DNA of 64,000 nucleotides. Origin: Prosthecobacter debontii. Lineage in GTDB: Bacteria > Verrucomicrobiota > Verrucomicrobiia > Verrucomicrobiales > Verrucomicrobiaceae. Shown here in pieces: positions 26,959 to 34,230 of this stretch (position 1 is its first letter; each line of letters starts with the position of its first letter). Under the pieces are notes generated by a model that saw nothing but the letters and a program-made list of their open reading frames with translations, made no database searches and had not been told where the DNA came from. The translations under genes and the position numbers were made by a program. The stretch lies in contig NZ_FUYE01000006.1 of assembly GCF_900167535.1 (NCBI RefSeq), positions 186,001 to 250,000 on the forward strand. Direction: 5' to 3'.

Positions 26959-27439
26959 GCCACGGTTTCACGGGTCGGTGTCGGAGTTCGGAGCCCCTGT
27001 CTTCAAGCGGCATCGACAGAGCTTTGCGCGATCCAAGAGTCCGGCTGAAGCCGAGGCTCCGAGCCAGGAGAGCTGGATGCAGCTTCGCCTGGATTCCTCG
27101 TCTTGTAGAGATGCAGAGGAAGCGTGCTGGCGTAGGCTTATCTTGCTAATGAGCAATGGGGAGGTCTGGAGCAGAGGCTCGCTGAGTCGGATGGGAGGAG
27201 AGAAAATAAAGCGGTGTAAAAAAAGAAAAAATTACTTTGACAAACATTCTGTTAGTCAATCCGATCTCTGTCGGAGTCAAAGCAGCCCTTTGGAAAAAGG
27301 ACACCTGTTTTTCAAATACCCCAGGGACGAGCGGCCTGCTGAATCACTAGCGCAGACACCCGCGAGGAAGAGGGACCCACACCTGGCCACGCAACCCACG
27401 GCTCAAGGGACCGCACGGCCATTTCTCGCAACCAAACCT

Positions 27440-28339
27440 ATGTCAGCCGAAATCACGCAATTCTACGAAACTGAGTTCGCCAAGAACTGGGAGATGAAAG
27501 TCCAGCAGAAGGACTCTCGCCTCCTCCCCACCGTCACCACCGATTCCTTCCGCGGGAAGCGCAAGTGGTATAACCAATTGGATGCCGGAGTCATGACCGA
27601 GGTCACGGAGCGCAAGGGGGATACGCCCGATGGCGATACCACCGGCACCAAATACTGGATCTACCGCCGCAAGTTCGAATTCGTCCGCACCTGGGATGAG
27701 GATGATGAGATGCAGCTCGGCTCCATCGCCCTGCCGGATTCTGATGAGATCGCCAGCTTCACTGCTGCCGAAGCCCGCACGAAGGATGATGTGATCATCC
27801 AGGCCTTCGACGGCACTCGCAAGGTGGGGGAAACCGGCACGGAGACGGAGACCTTCCCGAGTGGTCAAAGTGTGCCCGCCACGTATCCTCCCGGTGGACC
27901 GATGGTGAGCATGGGCCTGACGGTGCAAAAGATCCTGCGTGCCAAGAAGATCCTGGATGAAAATGAAGTGGACGATGAAGATCGTTACTTCGTCACCAGC
28001 TCTCAGCAGCTCCAGGACATGCTGAACATCACGGAGATCACCTCGGGTGATTACGTGAATGTGAAGGCCCTGGTGGATGGGGAAGTGAGCATGTTTGCCG
28101 GCTTCACCTTCGTGCGCAGTGAGCGCCTGCCGGTGGATGGCAATGGACTGCGCTCCTGCTTTGCCTACCACAAATCCGGCATCCGCTGGGCCGATGCAGG
28201 CCGCAGTGTGCACATCGATGTGCTGCCGAACAAGCGTCATGCCCGCCAACTGCGCGGTGTCTGCCGCATGGGCGCGGTGCGTGTGGAGGATAAACGCGTG
28301 GTGCGTGTGCTCTGCGACGAAACACCCGGCGTCTCCTGA
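27440..28339 (+). CDS. Phage major capsid protein
   Basis: 299 residues from ATG 27440 (MSAEITQFYETEFAKNWEMK). It matches the podovirus capsid type in which an N-terminal FYETEFAKN...VQQKDSRL block is followed by a central E-loop-like part and a C-terminal P-domain strand set: SVHIDVLPNKRHARQLRGVC, then a Gly-Ala-Val-Arg strand and RVVRVLCDE. Length and order are normal for these HK97-fold capsids. The frame is open upstream to 26816, but that is repeat DNA. A CCT precedes the ATG and there is no Shine-Dalgarno sequence. In a normal phage it would follow the scaffold gene at once; here it follows 1 kb of repeats and a NACHT gene. A hairpin (28347-28381) follows the stop. Confidence 0.85.
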   Translation: MSAEITQFYETEFAKNWEMKVQQKDSRLLPTVTTDSFRGKRKWYNQLDAGVMTEVTERKGDTPDGDTTGTKYWIYRRKFEFVRTWDEDDEMQLGSIALPDSDEIASFTAAEARTKDDVIIQAFDGTRKVGETGTETETFPSGQSVPATYPPGGPMVSMGLTVQKILRAKKILDENEVDDEDRYFVTSSQQLQDMLNITEITSGDYVNVKALVDGEVSMFAGFTFVRSERLPVDGNGLRSCFAYHKSGIRWADAGRSVHIDVLPNKRHARQLRGVCRMGAVRVEDKRVVRVLCDETPGVS

Positions 28340-28346
28340 TGCATGA

Positions 28347-28381
28347 ACCGGCTTGGCGGGTGGTTCATCCGCCAAGTCGGT
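28347..28381 (+). other. Intercistronic hairpin after the capsid gene
   Basis: ACCGGCTTGGCGG pairs with CCGCCAAGTCGGT across a 9-nt loop, eight bases after the capsid stop. No U-run follows, so it is more likely an mRNA-stabilising or attenuating hairpin than a full terminator. Confidence 0.65.
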
Positions 28382-28424
28382 GAACCAACTTTTAGTCTCA
28401 AACGGACTCAACGATTACACAATT

Positions 28425-28892
28425 ATGGCTACTTACGACTCTTCTCTCTACACGGCCCAGGCTGCGGCATTGACCGACTACAGCCAGGCTCCCAACCTGA
28501 AACAAGCAGGCGGTAATCTGCACATCCTGCATGCGCAGGTGACCCTGCCCAGCTCGGCAGTCAATGATGAGGTGCTGAACCTTGCCTATCTTCCCCCTGG
28601 GGCGAAGGTGATCCCGGCACTGAGTAAGGTGCAATGTCCGGTGGCAGTCGGCACCAACTTCAAGTTGAATGTTGGGACGCTGCAAGTTCCGAACACCTAT
28701 GCTTTGGACATCGTGATCGCTTCCGCGACTGCCACGGCCTTTGACTCCACCGCACCGGCCACAGTCGATGCCCAGGTCAATGGTCCGGTGAAAACGGCGG
28801 GCTCCACCTTGGTGACAGCAACGATCAAGTCGAAATCGACGATCGTTAACAACACCAAGCTCACCTTCTTCATCGCCTACACGCTGGGCTAA
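28425..28892 (+). CDS. Putative virion decoration / minor structural protein
   Basis: 155 residues from ATG 28425 (MATYDSSLYTAQAAAL). Composition is Ala/Thr/Val-rich with alternating beta segments (GGNLHILHAQVTLPSSAV; DEVLNLAYLPPGAKVIPAL; TKLTFFIAYTLG), typical of small jelly-roll-like head decoration or fibre proteins. It is coded directly after the capsid gene on the same strand. The role is inferred from position; I do not recognise a named family. Confidence 0.6.
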   Translation: MATYDSSLYTAQAAALTDYSQAPNLKQAGGNLHILHAQVTLPSSAVNDEVLNLAYLPPGAKVIPALSKVQCPVAVGTNFKLNVGTLQVPNTYALDIVIASATATAFDSTAPATVDAQVNGPVKTAGSTLVTATIKSKSTIVNNTKLTFFIAYTLG

Positions 28893-29012
28893 CTCAGTCC
28901 ACCTGTCGCCACGTTCGTGAGAGCGTGGCGGCTTCTCAAACCATCTCGGAGCTAAGGGGTTGGCTCCGCCTGCATCGCGGACCTGTTTGACACAGGCCGC
29001 CGCAGGGAAACC

Positions 29013-29065
29013 GGCCCGGTGCGGTGTGTGTCGCATGGTGTTGACCGCACCGGGCCCTTTCTTTC
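29013..29065 (+). terminator. Strong rho-independent terminator
   Basis: A perfect 13-bp stem GGCCCGGTGCGGT (29013-29025) / ACCGCACCGGGCC (29044-29056), then CTTTCTTT-type sequence. A second hairpin, CGCCACG / CGTGGCG (28907-28930), lies just upstream. Together they should separate the capsid-decoration transcript from the tail genes. Confidence 0.75.
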
Positions 29066-29100
29066 CCCAGACTTTTCATTTTCATCCCTTGCGTTAGGTT

Positions 29101-29925
29101 ATGACTCGGACTGACATCGCCAACCTGGCACTCTCCCTCATCGGCGGCAGCCCCGTGGCTAGCATTGACGACCCCACCTCCCAGGCCCGCGCCTGTAAAA
29201 AATGGTTCGATAGCGTGCGGGATGAGGCCCTGGCTTCGCATCCCTGGAACTTCGCCATGAAACGGGCCATCATCACACCCTGGTGGCGCTCTGTGGCGCT
29301 GATCACCAATGATGGCGACAACATCAATGTGGTGAGTGCGTCAGGCTATCACAATCTACCTTCCGGCAGCCGTGTGCATGTGCGCGGTGTGCAGGGCATG
29401 GAAGCGGCGAATGGCACCTGGCTGATCGAAGGCAGTGAATCGAACCTCGTGCTGATCGGCTCTGTCTTCAGCGGCGCGGCGGTGCCGTGGACAGGGCAGT
29501 GGACCCAGGCTCCCACATTCGGTTGGGAGTATGAGCTGGCCCTGCCTACGGATTGCCTGCGCGTCTGTGGTGTGAATGCGTCCGATGCGGCTGAGGACGA
29601 TTCGGATTTTTATGTCCTCGAAGGTGGCAAGCTGCTGTTTCAAGAGGAGGAGGCCCACCTCTCGTATGTGTCCCGCGTGGCGGAGCCCACGGGATGGCCG
29701 CCGGACTTCTGCAACGCCTTCGCTCTCCTCCTGGCCTCCTTCATCGCTCAAGAACTCATGGGGCCGACCGGGCGTGCCATGGAGCTGCGTCAGCAGTATG
29801 AATCGGTCATCTCCCCCAAGATCAAGGGCCGTGATGCGCGTCAGGGCAAGGGGCCGCGTGTGCCGATGAGCCATGACTGTGATGTGATCCGCGCGCGCCG
29901 GGGTGGTGCTGCCACAAATGCCTAA
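29101..29925 (+). CDS. Tail tubular protein A (T7 gp11-like) with inserted beta domain
   Basis: 274 residues. The N-terminus MTRTDIANLALSLIGGSPV and the block TSQARACKKWFDSVRDEALA followed by HPWNFAMKRA are signature sequences of the T7 gp11-like gatekeeper family, which forms the ring between portal and nozzle. The C-terminal helix region (FCNAFALLLASFIAQELMGP, ELRQQYESVI) also fits. Between residues about 66 and 136 is an extra beta domain (VSASGYHNLPSGSRVHVRGV, GMEAANGTWLI) that resembles E1-FCCH-like insert domains of some phage tail proteins. It is 12 bases upstream of gene B, and the stop lies inside GCCTAACAAAAAG. Confidence 0.86.
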   Translation: MTRTDIANLALSLIGGSPVASIDDPTSQARACKKWFDSVRDEALASHPWNFAMKRAIITPWWRSVALITNDGDNINVVSASGYHNLPSGSRVHVRGVQGMEAANGTWLIEGSESNLVLIGSVFSGAAVPWTGQWTQAPTFGWEYELALPTDCLRVCGVNASDAAEDDSDFYVLEGGKLLFQEEEAHLSYVSRVAEPTGWPPDFCNAFALLLASFIAQELMGPTGRAMELRQQYESVISPKIKGRDARQGKGPRVPMSHDCDVIRARRGGAATNA

Positions 29926-29937
29926 CAAAAAGAAAAG

Positions 29938-32900
29938 ATGATCAATCAAATCCAGGCGAATTTCAATGGTGGGGAAGTGACCCCGCTGATGGATGCACGG
30001 GTGGACTCGGCGAAATACAGCTCCGGCTGCCGCATCCTCCAGAACTTCATCGTCCGTCCCTACGGCGGCGTGTTCCGCCGACCCGGCACGGAGTTTTGTG
30101 GATTCGCCAAGTCCAACACCCAGAATACCCGGCTGATTTCGTTTCGCCGCTCCACGGAGGTGAATTTGGCCTTGGAGATGGGAGATCGTTACATCCGCTT
30201 TTGGCGTGATGTGGCCGGTGTGGGGAAGCCTCTGGTGGCGAGCGGAGCCGTGATGTTCGCGCGCACTCTGTGGGTCACGGGGCAATCCTATAGCGTAGGG
30301 ACGATCCGCCACTACAACAACGTCAGTTATCAATGCACGCAGGCTCACACGGCGACCACGAACAATCGACCAGGCGATGGCACCGATGGGACTAGCATCT
30401 TCTGGTCAGACTATTGGCAGGTGCACTACCTCGAGGCGGGCACCTTGTTGAGTGAGGGGGGCAATACCTATTATTGTCGGGAACGGCACAGCCCGGGTTC
30501 CTCCTTTGCTGGAGACAGTGCCTATTGGTATCAGCTTTCCTTGGGGGTCGCACCTAACAATCAGATCATCTATGAGGTGCCGACTCCCTGGACGCAGGCT
30601 GAGATCTTCGATCTTCAGGTCTGTCAGATCAATGATGTGCTGATCCTGACGCATCCGAACCATCATCCCCTGAGATTGACGCGGCATGAGGAACTGCGCT
30701 GGGTGCTGGAGCCAGTGCCTTTTGACTTCGCACCGACTCTGGATGTGAACGAATCTTCGGTGAACGTGCAAGTGCAGTATGATGTGGATGAATGGGTGAC
30801 GGGGATTGCGTATGCCAAAGGCACCCGAGTGATCGGGGATAATGGGGTGCTTTATACCTGTTACAAAGGTGGCGTGAACTCGACCACCACGAACAAACCC
30901 AGCCTCGAGAACACCGCTTCGATCGCCATCTGGAACCGAGGCAGTAGTGGTGAGGCCATCCCGAAATGGGCGGCTGGGAAAAGCTATCCGGCCGGGGCGA
31001 AGGTGCGCTACGGCAAAGGCATCTTTCAATCGCGAAAGTCGCATACCTCCACCGCCGCCGTGCAGGGGCGCTACGGCTTAGTCGGCGGGAATGAGCCTGT
31101 GCGCGGCCAGACGTGGACCAGCTTCTGGACACGCTCCGAAGCCGATACGGACCTCTCGGGCATCGACTTCAAGCTGGTGGCGACGGGGGATGTCTTCACC
31201 GAAGAAGATGTGGGGAATATCTGGCGGGTGGATGTGGGCACGAGCGGTCTTTATGCCAAGCTCGCTACCACCGCCACGGCGGTCTCTGAAGAGATGTTTT
31301 TCCAAGGTGACTTTCTGCTGACCACCAACTGGGCTCAGGGCTACGCCATGATCGGCACCATCTTTGTGGAAGAGAGCCTGGATGGGGTGACCTGGCAAAA
31401 GATCCGCTCCTTTGTGACCAGTGATAATCACGATGGTAACATCTCCTGGACGGGTGAGACGCCGGCGGCAGGCGCGTGGTATCGCATCAATGTCGAATTC
31501 ACCAGCGGAGGTGCCGGAGCCACAGTGCGCCTGGAGCCTGCGACGTCGGTGCTGGCTCTGCCGTTTAAGATCGAGTCGAATGTCTATAATTCCGGGGTCC
31601 TGAATAAACGCGAGGTGAAGGGCAGCATCATCATGCCGTCGAATTCCCTGCCACCGCCGAATGCCATCGGAGTCAGCACCTCCATCTTCTACAAGCCGGC
31701 GTTTTCGGCTCAGGATGGATATCCGCGTGCGGTGGGCTTTCATGATTCCCGGCTCTGGTTTGCCGGCACGCGCTCTTACCCGGCGCGCATGTGGGCCTCC
31801 CAGGTGGAGGACTATTACAATTTCATGCCAGGCTCGCTGGATACTTCGGGGATGGATCTGACTCTGGCGGCGGTGCAGTCGAATGATATCCAGTGGCTGT
31901 GCTCCTTTAACCGGGCCTTGGTGGTGGGGACCAGCGGAGAGGAGTGGACGGTGGACAGTGGCACGGAGGATCTCGCGCTGACGCCCACAAGTCTTCGCGC
32001 CAGACCGAGAACTCAGTATGGCTCCTGCGGGATCCAGCCCATCCGTGCCGCGGAGACGCTGATCTGGTGCCAGCGGGATCGGCGTAAATTCCGAGAGTTC
32101 GCCTTTCGTTTCGAGATCGATGGTTATTCCGCGCCGGAGATGACCCTGCTGGCAGAGCACATTAGTGGCACAGGCATCCAGCAGTTGGCTTATCAGAGTT
32201 CCCCAGATCCCACTCTCTGGGCGGTGCGGCAGGATGGTGCCCTAGTGGGCTTCAGTTATGATCGTGAGCAGCAGATCACCGCCTGGCATCGGCATGTGAC
32301 CGGGGATGTGAGCATGCCGGATCAGTTTCTCTCCGTGGCCACTCTGCATGGGGACTACGCGGATCAGATCTGGTTCGTGGTCCGTCGTAATGGCCAGCAG
32401 TTGATCGAGCGTTTCAATCCTGAGCAGATGAAGTGGGTCTTTGGCGCCCCACGCAGCACCTTGAGTCTTCCCGCATCCTCCAGCGGTGTCAGCGTGGATC
32501 AGCTTTTGGACAGCTTTATGGATTCTCAGATCACGGTCACGGGGGTGAGCTATGGAGGAGGCCGATCTTACTCCATCCCGCATCTCAAGAATCGTCAGGT
32601 GGTGACGCCGGGCTTACGCACCGCCAGTGCCATGACGGTGCCTTCCGACGGCACGCTGCAAGTGCAGAACACGAGTGCTTACCCCACCAAAACCTTGTGG
32701 GGGCTGTCCTACAGCTCCGTGCTCACCCCGACCCGGCTGGATGTGCCCTTGCAAGAAGGGACTTCTCTGTTGAAGCTCTTCCGGCTGACACGGATGCAAC
32801 TGAAGCTCTTCCGCTACTGCGGTTATGGTCTGAAGCTTTTTGAAAAGCCTTATCCGGCGGACATCGCTGGCGTGCAGGACATCAGCCTGGCTCAGTTCGA

Positions 32901-33075
32901 GCGATACCCGGCCTATCACAGTCTGCTGACCACGGAGGGCTACACGGGCAGCACGGATGTGCTCAGCACGACCTTCGAATGGACACGGCATCCTCAGATG
33001 ACGTTGCTCATCCGTGATGCGGGTTTTGTCGGTATCCTTGGCGCGGTGTTGAACTTCGATATGGGCGGCGGTTAA
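29938..33075 (+). CDS. Tail tubular protein B (T7 gp12-like nozzle)
   Basis: 1045 residues, longer than T7 gp12 (about 800). The N-terminus NFNGGEVTPLMDARVDSAKY, then GCRILQNFIVRPYGGVFRRPG, is diagnostic of this nozzle family, whose six copies form the tail tip. The extra length includes W/Y-rich repeats resembling family 5/12 chitin-binding modules at about 111-160 (LWVTGQSYSVG, WSDYW), 162-200, 286-332 (WVTGIAYAKGTRV) and 344-397 (WAAGKSYPAGAKV). The later part has the SRLWFAGT-type block (FHDSRLWFAGTRSYPARMWA) and SGEEWTVDSG, also family features. Inference: the repeats bind host surface glycan. The gene begins just after the CCTAACAAAAA motif and ends in GGTTAACAAAAAG. Confidence 0.86.
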   Translation: MINQIQANFNGGEVTPLMDARVDSAKYSSGCRILQNFIVRPYGGVFRRPGTEFCGFAKSNTQNTRLISFRRSTEVNLALEMGDRYIRFWRDVAGVGKPLVASGAVMFARTLWVTGQSYSVGTIRHYNNVSYQCTQAHTATTNNRPGDGTDGTSIFWSDYWQVHYLEAGTLLSEGGNTYYCRERHSPGSSFAGDSAYWYQLSLGVAPNNQIIYEVPTPWTQAEIFDLQVCQINDVLILTHPNHHPLRLTRHEELRWVLEPVPFDFAPTLDVNESSVNVQVQYDVDEWVTGIAYAKGTRVIGDNGVLYTCYKGGVNSTTTNKPSLENTASIAIWNRGSSGEAIPKWAAGKSYPAGAKVRYGKGIFQSRKSHTSTAAVQGRYGLVGGNEPVRGQTWTSFWTRSEADTDLSGIDFKLVATGDVFTEEDVGNIWRVDVGTSGLYAKLATTATAVSEEMFFQGDFLLTTNWAQGYAMIGTIFVEESLDGVTWQKIRSFVTSDNHDGNISWTGETPAAGAWYRINVEFTSGGAGATVRLEPATSVLALPFKIESNVYNSGVLNKREVKGSIIMPSNSLPPPNAIGVSTSIFYKPAFSAQDGYPRAVGFHDSRLWFAGTRSYPARMWASQVEDYYNFMPGSLDTSGMDLTLAAVQSNDIQWLCSFNRALVVGTSGEEWTVDSGTEDLALTPTSLRARPRTQYGSCGIQPIRAAETLIWCQRDRRKFREFAFRFEIDGYSAPEMTLLAEHISGTGIQQLAYQSSPDPTLWAVRQDGALVGFSYDREQQITAWHRHVTGDVSMPDQFLSVATLHGDYADQIWFVVRRNGQQLIERFNPEQMKWVFGAPRSTLSLPASSSGVSVDQLLDSFMDSQITVTGVSYGGGRSYSIPHLKNRQVVTPGLRTASAMTVPSDGTLQVQNTSAYPTKTLWGLSYSSVLTPTRLDVPLQEGTSLLKLFRLTRMQLKLFRYCGYGLKLFEKPYPADIAGVQDISLAQFERYPAYHSLLTTEGYTGSTDVLSTTFEWTRHPQMTLLIRDAGFVGILGAVLNFDMGGG

Positions 33076-33138
33076 CAAAAAGTGCGGTTTGTGTGGAAAC
33101 CGCTTGCAATCTCGCCGCTTAATCCGCCGAGATTCTGC

Positions 33139-33570
33139 ATGAGTGAAGCCGTTTACATCGTGCGGCAGGTGCAGGCGGAGGATCTGCCAATGATCGAGCA
33201 ATGGGCTGTGGCTCACGGGCATCAGATCATCCATGCCCTGCTCTCACCGCACGGGTTTTTATGTGAAAAGTATGTGGGGGAGGAGGTGACGCCGGTGCTG
33301 GTCATCTGGGGGTTCATGATGTTGGACGTCCCCGTGATCCAACTAGATTTCCTCTACTCGGCTCCAGGAACGAAAATCTCAGAGGTGCGGTTGGCCTGGG
33401 AGGCCCTGCAAACCACGATCCGCGATTGGGTGCGGATCATCAACGAAGACAGCGGCCTGCACTACCAGCTCCTGCGGGTCTTCCTCAACAAACGCGTGGC
33501 CCAGGAGGCTGCACGAGCGGGCTGGGTCATTGGAGAAACCGAACACGTCATCTGCCTTCACCATGTTTAA
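33139..33570 (+). CDS. Small phage-cluster protein, possibly GNAT-like
   Basis: 143 residues from ATG 33139 (MSEAVYIVRQVQAEDLPMIE). The opening VRQVQAEDLPMIEQW and the central LVIWGFMMLDVPVIQLDFLY followed by a helix (VRLAWEALQTTIRDWVRII) suggest a GNAT-like fold, a type of small ORF seen in podovirus tail regions; the acetyl-CoA-binding RxxGxG loop is not evident, so this is tentative. It overlaps the next gene by 8 bases, implying translational coupling. A 7-bp hairpin (GCGGTTT/AAACCGC, 33084-33103) lies in the leader. Confidence 0.5.
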   Translation: MSEAVYIVRQVQAEDLPMIEQWAVAHGHQIIHALLSPHGFLCEKYVGEEVTPVLVIWGFMMLDVPVIQLDFLYSAPGTKISEVRLAWEALQTTIRDWVRIINEDSGLHYQLLRVFLNKRVAQEAARAGWVIGETEHVICLHHV

Positions 33571-34192
33571 TCACTGTCTTTTCCTCGCCTACGGTGCTGA
33601 TGCCGTCTTGACGATCGCTTATGCGGTCAGCACCATCGCTTCCATTGCGGGCTCCGTGGTCTCCTATCAGCAGCAGCGTGAAGCGGCGAAGCAGACCGAA
33701 ATGAATGCCGAGGCTCAGGCCAAGGCGCTGGCCATGGAGCGGCAGCGCAAGGCAGCGGAGCTGGCGGAAAATCAGCGTCGTCTAGCCCAGCAGCAGCGGC
33801 GGGAGCGGGCGGCTCAGTTTGCGGCCTTAGCCAATACAGGCTTCGTCGCCACCACAGGCACGCCGATCGAGGTGATGGCGGATACCGTGGAAGCGCACCA
33901 GCGTAACATGAGCGACCTCACCGGGGATGCGAATCTCGATCAGTGGAAGTTGGGCTATCAGGGGCAGAGCCTGCTGGATGAGGCACGCAGTAAAGCCAGC
34001 CTCATGCGCCAGCAGGCGGGTGCCTCATTGATCACCGGACTGGCTGGCACCGTCTCGGACGCCTACGGCAAGTTTTCAAAACCGTCGTCTGGCCAAGCCC
34101 CGGCCGGAGGCAGCCCCTCTTCGAAGCCGACCTCCTCAGGCCAGACCCTCCTACGCAGCACGGACTACAAGGGCTCTCGGACCTTTTCTTGA
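33563..34192 (+). CDS. Internal virion protein (gp14-like position)
   Basis: 209 residues from ATG 33563 (MFNHCLFLAYGADAVLTIAY). It has a hydrophobic N-terminal segment (VLTIAYAVSTIASIAGSVVS), then a long Gln/Glu/Arg coiled coil (residues about 33-90, MERQRKAAELAENQRRLAQQ), the conserved-type ALANTGFVATTGTPIEVMAD segment, and a Ser/Gly/Pro-rich tail. This layout matches internal virion proteins coded between tail and gp15/gp16-type genes in T7-like phages; they leave the capsid during infection and form an envelope-spanning channel. Its position directly before the giant internal protein supports this. Confidence 0.7.
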   Translation: MFNHCLFLAYGADAVLTIAYAVSTIASIAGSVVSYQQQREAAKQTEMNAEAQAKALAMERQRKAAELAENQRRLAQQQRRERAAQFAALANTGFVATTGTPIEVMADTVEAHQRNMSDLTGDANLDQWKLGYQGQSLLDEARSKASLMRQQAGASLITGLAGTVSDAYGKFSKPSSGQAPAGGSPSSKPTSSGQTLLRSTDYKGSRTFS

Positions 34193-34230
34193 ATAACCAA
34201 TTGTAATTTTAAAAACCATTTTTTGAGATC

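Larger units (their letters stand above)
26446..27439. other. Repeat-rich non-coding region upstream of the capsid gene
   Basis: About 1 kb with no supported gene. Contents in order: a TTATCAG heptamer array (26459-26524), a CCGGCTTCAGCCGG hairpin (26553-26566), the palindrome CCGCACACTCCGTGTGCGG (26789-26807) and its inverted copy CCGCACACGGAGTGTGCGG (26940-26958), another CCGGCTGAAGCCG word (27041-27053) and two copies of CACGGGTCGGTGTCGG (about 26525 and 26969). The last 200 bases are AT-rich (27210-27260) and may contain the capsid promoter. Several frames are open here, but they are encoded by these repeats. Confidence 0.7.

Noticed and set aside
26578-27436. Open frames in the region before the capsid gene
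   Set aside because: They are encoded by palindromes and tandem repeats and have no conserved-looking sequence; the capsid protein begins at 27440.
28893-29100. Small RNA gene between decoration and tail genes
   Set aside because: The two hairpins are explained as terminators; there is no independent promoter evidence.
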